DNA from: Cyathus striatus
Taxonomy: Eukaryota > Basidiomycota > Agaricomycetes > Agaricales > Nidulariaceae
NCBI GenBank assembly: GCA_025738555.1
Contig: JAOVFP010000004.1
Coordinates: 1,116,001 to 1,180,000, forward strand
DNA length: 64,000 nt
Direction of reading: 5' to 3'
Under the pieces are notes generated by a model that saw only the letters and a program-made list of their open reading frames with translations, did not search any database and was not told where the DNA came from. This document shows positions 58,680 to 64,000 of this stretch, piece by piece. The position numbers and the translations under genes were made by a program. The stretch's first letter is position 1, and every line of letters starts with the position of its first letter.

Positions 58680-60174
58680 TTGGCAAGGGGCACAAGACCA
58701 AGCCTGAAACTCTTGTTTCTCATTGCATTTCTTCAATACTTTCCATCCACATCACAACAAGCATGCTCCCTACAGAGGAGTCCATCACCACCAATCAAAT
58801 ACTCTTTAACAGAAAGTGTCACATGCAGTCCAACAAAACTGGTCAAGGTAATTTATTTTGTATCGTATGTATGCCAGTAGCTAATCATGATTCACTGTGC
58901 AACTGCATGTTAACACCTGCAGGTTGCTAGACATCTTGAGCTTCAAAGGAACAAGGCTCAAGTAGAGATCCGAGCATTACAGCATAAGCTTGCAGATGTA
59001 TCCAACTGTGAAGAGGACAGCGACTCAGAAGCTCCTTTGCAAAAGCGTCGTAAAGCTGCTGATAGTGAGAATGAGGGTGGTATTTCGGCAAATTTAGAAG
59101 ACCAGGCTATGGATGCGGGTCGAAAATTTGTTATTCTTTACTGTCCATGGCTTCAGATAGGAACAGGAACTTTCCGAGTCCACTATGACCCCCAAGCAAA
59201 TGAAGCTGAGTGGTTTGAAAACCTTGACAACAAGGTTCAAGGACAAATTCGCAAAATCCAGTTGGTATTGGGGGATTTAGCAGAAGGAATGTTGTCCAAG
59301 GAATGGATTGGAAAGAGTGTAAGTAACCCTTCATATAAATCATATCACTCTATTTAATGGCTGTTAGTTTGTCAAAGGAATGAAGGTGCAATGTTCCAAC
59401 ACTTCCACTCATCTCCATCATCAATGCACGGCTCTCTTTAATGTAGCAGCATCTGAGTTACTTCTACCAGATACTAGATGAGAGCAATTCAGAGAATGGA
59501 TTGGATGGGTATATGATGGTCATGGATCCTGATCATACTCAAGTGTTGATGTTGAGATATTGCATAAGGATTACAAGGGATCCTTTGACTATGACATGAT
59601 CTTTTTAAATCCTATTCTCATGAGAGTGAGTTATTGAAAGTGAATATTCAATTTATACTGATGTACCGGTAATGAATAAGGTCTTTGTTGCCATTATTCG
59701 AGGTCCAACTGCAGCCATTGAGTTGATGAATGGGGTTGTCTCATATCTGAAGACAGATACCATGGCTCGCAAGCATGGAATCCAATATACTACACCAGGA
59801 GCCATAGCTACCTCTGTGATACTGGTATGTGCCATGTTACTTGTAGAGAAATGTACAATCACTTACTAACATTTTGTAAGGCTCAGTGGACCCTTTCTGC
59901 TGATCAGTGCCTTCAAAGCACGGGAGTAACAACTGGTATCAATTATGCAAAAGACCTGGATGAATACCTCAAGATCTTGACAAAGGGTCTTCAGAAGAGG
60001 AAGAAAGGTATCATTGAAGTCTTTGCGGAATGGGATCAAGTGGTGTTTCCTAATTCACCCTTGAGCTTAGCTGATCGTCATCAGCATCAGGATTTGAGTA
60101 GCAGTGGATTGAAGAATGCTCTGGATATGATGGAGGCCAATGATGCTGAGGAATCTGATCCAGAAGATGAGTGA
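58680..60174 (+). pseudogene. Companion gene of the Plavaka element (DUF6698-like?), decayed
   Basis: Proposed exons are 58680-58847, 58923-59318, 59368-59625, 59681-59824 and 59881-60174, with phase-0 junctions wherever checked. The start MARGTRPSLK leads to a Ser/Pro-rich part and a coiled-coil-like stretch (VARHLELQRNKAQVEIRALQ). Next come FVILYCPWLQIGTG, LNPILMR, VFVAIIRGPTAAIELMNG, ARKHGIQYTTPGAIATSVIL, WTLSADQCL, TGINYAKDLDEYLKIL and EWDQVVFPNS, then an acidic tail. The wording resembles an agaricomycete-specific family that I believe is DUF6698; function unknown. Two in-frame TGA codons, 59479-59481 and 59530-59532, disable it; the first is what a CGA codon becomes by CpG decay. The last intron has a perfect TACTAAC branch site. 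Confidence 0.7.
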
Positions 60175-61399
60175 GAAAGAACAGAGTTGATCACTAGTAG
60201 CTTTCATATTGCCATGCTGTAATAAACAAATTATGTGACATTGAATCTATGTGCTATGCAATAACTATGAGCTCAAAACTTTGAAAATCACATACACTAA
60301 TGAACAATGACATCCCAACTCACCCTCTCTCTCATTGTGCACTACCACCTGTTTTCCTGTAAGATAGAGACCGTAAGTGGTAACAACAGAAGTTCCAATT
60401 GAGCAGGCATGAATGACCACAATTCTGCGTGCACACCGATGGTGCTTATGCTTAAACACACTCTCATTAGGACCCATAATAAGTGTATTATTATTCCCAG
60501 AGAGTACATGAAACTGATTGGTTGCACTCGGAGTGACAACCTGAGGCAACCCTACACAAAACCTGGAGGAGGCTGGGCAGCTACTGAGACAGCAGCTACA
60601 GAGCATGAAAGAGTCAACTTTGATGATATACTAATGTCAATGGTACAATGTCAATGTTGACAGCTAGTAGCCCAGCTGGGCCCTGATCTCTGTGTCTTCT
60701 GTCTTCTCCAGCAGAGAAATAATCCAAAAGGAATTAAAATGAATGTCCTTCTGTGTCAAAGTAGTGCATTTGACACTCTCATCAGGCTTAGGGCTCCAGT
60801 TCGTGTATGTTGTATATCAAGTAGCTGCAAAGAAAGGTGTATTCACAAGTGCCAGAGTACCTGCAAGCTGTACAATGGTGTAAACTACCAAGTTAATCCA
60901 ATGAGATGGAAGAATGGCATGCTGCCACTGTCTTGCAGGAGGGAGAGACAGGTCCAGGGAAAGCAAGAGGGGGATACAATGTGCGTGTATAAGCCTGCTA
61001 TGCTGCTTCCTCCAAGACAACTGTGAACATGTAGTTCTTCATCATACAGTAGGCATGGGGCTGGTGCCCCAATACCCTCTCTGAAACTTCCCTCCAACCA
61101 CTCCAATACCTTCTGCTCCTGCTCGCCACCTAAGTCTGACATTGCCTACTATCACAATGTCCTGAGGTCCTCATACAGATACTCAAATACTCGACATGCG
61201 GCTCTCAGAAGGCGATAATGCGAGGTGTGGAGCGTGACTGAAGCGAAGAGCCTGGACCATGTACCAATGCCAGTGCAACCCCAGCTGAGGGAGGAGGCAT
61301 TTTTTGTTTTTTTGTTCTTTTCTAATCCTAGTTTATTAGTCAGTTGTGGATAACCATATGTCATGACTATGAGGCAGCTATGTATATGTACATCTATAA
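60175..61399. other. Gene-free stretch after the Plavaka pair
   Basis: No domain is recognisable in any frame. It may contain the outer end of the Plavaka element, but no terminal repeat could be fixed. A T-rich run near 61297-61325 could be the trace of a reverse-strand poly(A). Confidence 0.35.
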
Positions 61400-62890
61400 A
61401 TGGGGTGGGTCACTAACTAAGAGAGTATGTATGAAGTAAGGTATGGCTCGAGACAATAATCCAGAGGGCAGCAAGGGATAGCCCCATCGAGGGAGGTGTA
61501 CCCAAGGAAAGCTCCACAGCTAATCTATGAGAAGAGGGAATGCTGTTCGTGACGGTAAGGATCTGAGCAATTCATACAGGTGTCTCGTGTACAGTGTAAT
61601 GGGCCGTTTCAAGTGTCTCCATCCAGGGGGTCCCATTTGGGGAGGATGCTTAGGGTGCAGCAAAATTGAGCAGTGTCGTTAACACAGTGGAACAGGGCTG
61701 TGGGGTGTTTGGGGTGTGAGAAGAAAGCTTTCAGTGTGAGGTGGCGGACCGGAATAGAGCACCGCATTGCAAGTGTGAGGTGAGCGGCATTGTGGGTTTG
61801 GCAGTGAAGGAGGTAGTGGTCAGTGGTTTTGGGGCTGCGACAGCAGAAAGAGCAAAGCTTGTCTGTTGCTTTGCTGATGCGGTGAAGGTGGGAGCATAGG
61901 GGGTTGTGGTCCGTGATGAGGTATATGAGCATCATTGAGAGTTTGTGAGGAAGCGTCGGTATGATGCGGCGCAGCCGCTTTAGGGAGGGTTCTGGGAGGT
62001 GGTGATTGACACGGTAGTATCGAGGTGACGCACACCAGGAGGTGGCAATGATAGTAGAGATTTGGGTGCGGTGGTATGCATGTAACGCTGATTTAGTGGC
62101 GGGGAGTGGGTGTACAAGGCAGTGAGGGAGAAGTTCTTGTGTGCTGGAGCTTTCCATTATGGCCCGCTTTGCTTCCCTATCTGCAAGTTCATTACCAGGG
62201 ACACCAGTATGGCCAGGTACACAGCGGATATTGATAGAGGGGGGATGACAGGAGAGCACACTCTATAAGGCCAGCCAGGAGGTTGAGGAAGAGGTCTGTA
62301 AGTGAGTGACCTGATAGTGAGTGGTTGCTTCCCGTCACTGATATGGATACTTGGTTGTCTGCCGCAAATGAGACTGAGGAGTAGCTGCCAATACGGAGAG
62401 TTTTCAGGAGGTGAATACCCAGGATGTAGCCAGCACATTCGGCATTGTAGACCATGTACCAAGAAGCCAGGCCCAGACACAGATGGAGACTCTTAAGGAA
62501 TTGCCTGTTGCAATAAAGTACTGCTGCAGAACCTATGGCAGTGGCAATGTATAGATGGCGCATGAGGCGGGCATTGGCACCTCCAGAAGGGCGTGTGAGG
62601 TGTCATATACATGACAACCATCCTTGTCCTTTGGCCAGCACAGAAGCATGCTGTGGTGCCCAGCAGAGCTCTCGATCAATGAGAACACTGAGGAATCGGA
62701 TATGGGGGGATGACAGTATGGTGAATGAGGATAGGTGGAGAGGGGGGCGTGGGGTGGGGATAGTAGAGTTGTGGTTGCGAGCCCATTGAAAGACACCATT
62801 TGGGCCTTCTAGGATGATCCTGAGGGTGGCGTGTGTCTCCTCAAAGGAGTAGGAGGTATGGTAACACTGGCTTGCGAAACTGAGGAGGAG
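61400..62890 (-). mobile_element. LINE fragment: RT C-terminus fused to RNase H
   Basis: Reading the minus strand from about 62890: FQWARNHNSTIPTP, RFLSVLIDREL, LAKGQGWLSCI (then TGA), ARLMRHLYIATAI. These are the region C-terminal to the reverse transcriptase palm in agaricomycete LINEs. Without a break the text passes into RNase H: GSAAVLYCN, VYNAECAGYILG (catalytic Glu), FAADNQVSI (Asp), then after a frameshift near 62250 CVPGHTGVPGNELADREAK (His/Asp). A Cys-rich end CSFCCRSPKTTDHYLLHC follows and the frame stops at 61609. The block from the RT thumb up to and including the first RNase H Asp (TDGS) is deleted. The 5' end is truncated, as usual for LINEs. The 3' untranslated part probably reaches about 61400. 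Confidence 0.85.
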
Positions 62891-63234
62891 ATTTAAAGTG
62901 AATCACATTAGTAACCTGGTACATAGAGAGGCTGTGATCAACATGAAGCTTGCAAAGTCAGAACAAAAACAGAAACTTACCACCTAGACCCTTAGAACCT
63001 GAACATAAACAGAGATAACGATTCCATGCTGAGATCCCACAGTTCCAGTACCATTTCATTTGGTTCTACAGAGCTAGTCACAGTCCTAAGACCACTATAC
63101 CACATTGGAATATATGCCACATTGGCTCCGATGTATAACAACTATAGATGGTGAACATCCTTGAGTGCCTTGGAGACTGTAAGAAAAAGGAGAAGAAAAC
63201 TGGTCCAGGTAGAAGAAGGGAGTGTTGGATCTAT
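62891..63234. other. Gene-free
   Basis: Sequence upstream of the truncated LINE. Nothing recognisable. Confidence 0.3.
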
Positions 63235-63800
63235 TGTATCACACTGCCGGTAAACTCCCAGGCAGCGCAAGAGAAGGAAGTTGGTAGGGGTGGATTCATT
63301 GGATCACACTACTAGTAAAATCCCAGGCAGTGCAATTCCATGATCATAAGAGAAAGGAATGATGGAAAATAATTCAGATTAGTGAAGCACACATGTCACA
63401 TGTGTAATTATTTGTTGCACAATGCAACGTCTTGTAAATATAACAATGCAACAACACAATCACGTTCTTGATCAATCCCTTCTTTCACTATGACACTCAA
63501 TGTTGCCTGGGAGTTTACCAGCAGTGTACAGTCGCATTTCTTAATGTTCATTACTTCTCTCTCAAACACTCTTTCTTCACCACCATACTTATGTTGCCTG
63601 GGAGTTTACTGGCAGTGTACAGCCTCATTCCAACTACTAGCATCACACTGCCTGGGATTTTACCAGCGGTGTCCATTCCTTCAAATCCTTCCTTCAACCA
63701 CGATACTTATGTTGGCTGGGATTTTATCGGTGGTGTACAGTGACCATGTTCACTTGTTGTTCAACTACTCACATCACATTGGTTTTACCGGCAGTCCTCA
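63235..63800. repeat. Minisatellite with units in both orientations
   Basis: The box GCCTGGGAGTTTACCAGCAG recurs at about 63505, 63597, 63650, 63712 and (partial) 63779, and in the opposite orientation at about 63245 and 63308 (CTGCCGGTAAACTCCCAGGC). Spacing is 50-90 bases. The two orientation groups face each other across about 170 bases, so the array could fold into a large hairpin. Confidence 0.75.
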
Positions 63801-64000
63801 TACATCCAATCTGTCCTCATTCTAACCCCAATGAATCATCTAATGCTGTCAAATAACAAGTAAGTTCTTCACTAATATATTATACATTTGGGAAATAAGC
63901 TGAAGGTCATCCTACAGTCTTGATTGCTCCGATGGCAAAGCTACCATAATGGATGGTGCTTTGTATTACTCTCCAAACAGCCATCGTTCTTTCCATGGGG

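Overview
The window looks like repeat-rich, rearranged nuclear DNA from an agaricomycete fungus (Basidiomycota). The reasons are two fungal NLR-type genes (a NACHT protein of the style common in mushroom-forming fungi, and NB-ARC/TPR proteins with near-identical 42-residue repeats), short introns of about 40-75 bases with CTAAC-type branch sites, and remains of Plavaka, KDZ-associated (CxC5-like) and LINE elements. No bacterial features are present. Genus cannot be told from sequence alone.

Layout. 0-6 kb: a broken NB-ARC/TPR gene on the minus strand (NLR-1). It is split by a solo LTR (544-1653, 4-base target duplication) and by a 2.5-kb hAT-like element (3390-5906, 8-base target duplication), and it carries a nonsense codon. 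7.1-9.2 kb: a terminal-inverted-repeat element filled with TGTGACA-type satellite and holding another solo LTR (8610-8983, target duplication ATATT). 11.2-18.4 kb (block L), 26.9-31.5 kb (block M) and 34.5-39.3 kb (block R, inverted): three CpG-rich copies of one unidentified, internally repetitive modular family. 18.8-21.9 kb: an apparently complete NACHT-NLR. 25.8-26.6 kb: a TIR element. 32.4-33.4 kb: a second, inverted copy of the first solo LTR. 33.5-33.8 kb: a TA-flanked MITE. 40.1-43.8 kb: an apparently intact NB-ARC/TPR gene (NLR-2). 44-64 kb: CpG-poor transposon territory with an internally deleted KDZ-type element (49.05-54.45 kb), an 84-base minisatellite, a decayed Plavaka transposase gene back-to-back with a decayed companion gene (55.4-60.2 kb), a rearranged LINE fragment (61.4-62.9 kb) and an inverted minisatellite.

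How it fits together. NLR-1 plus block L and block R plus NLR-2 form the two arms of a large inverted duplication around the NACHT gene; insertions lengthen the left arm. The NACHT gene and the NB-ARC genes begin with a similar small first exon (pattern F-x2-Y-x2-N-x2-D-I-x-I-[DE]-[ST]) and have related 3' flanks, although their central ATPase domains belong to different classes. I read the locus as a recognition-receptor cluster in which N-terminal exon, NTPase core and repeat tail are exchanged and duplicated, in DNA subject to CpG decay. The receptor role follows from what is known of fungal NLRs (nonself recognition, regulated cell death); nothing here shows a specific ligand or effector.
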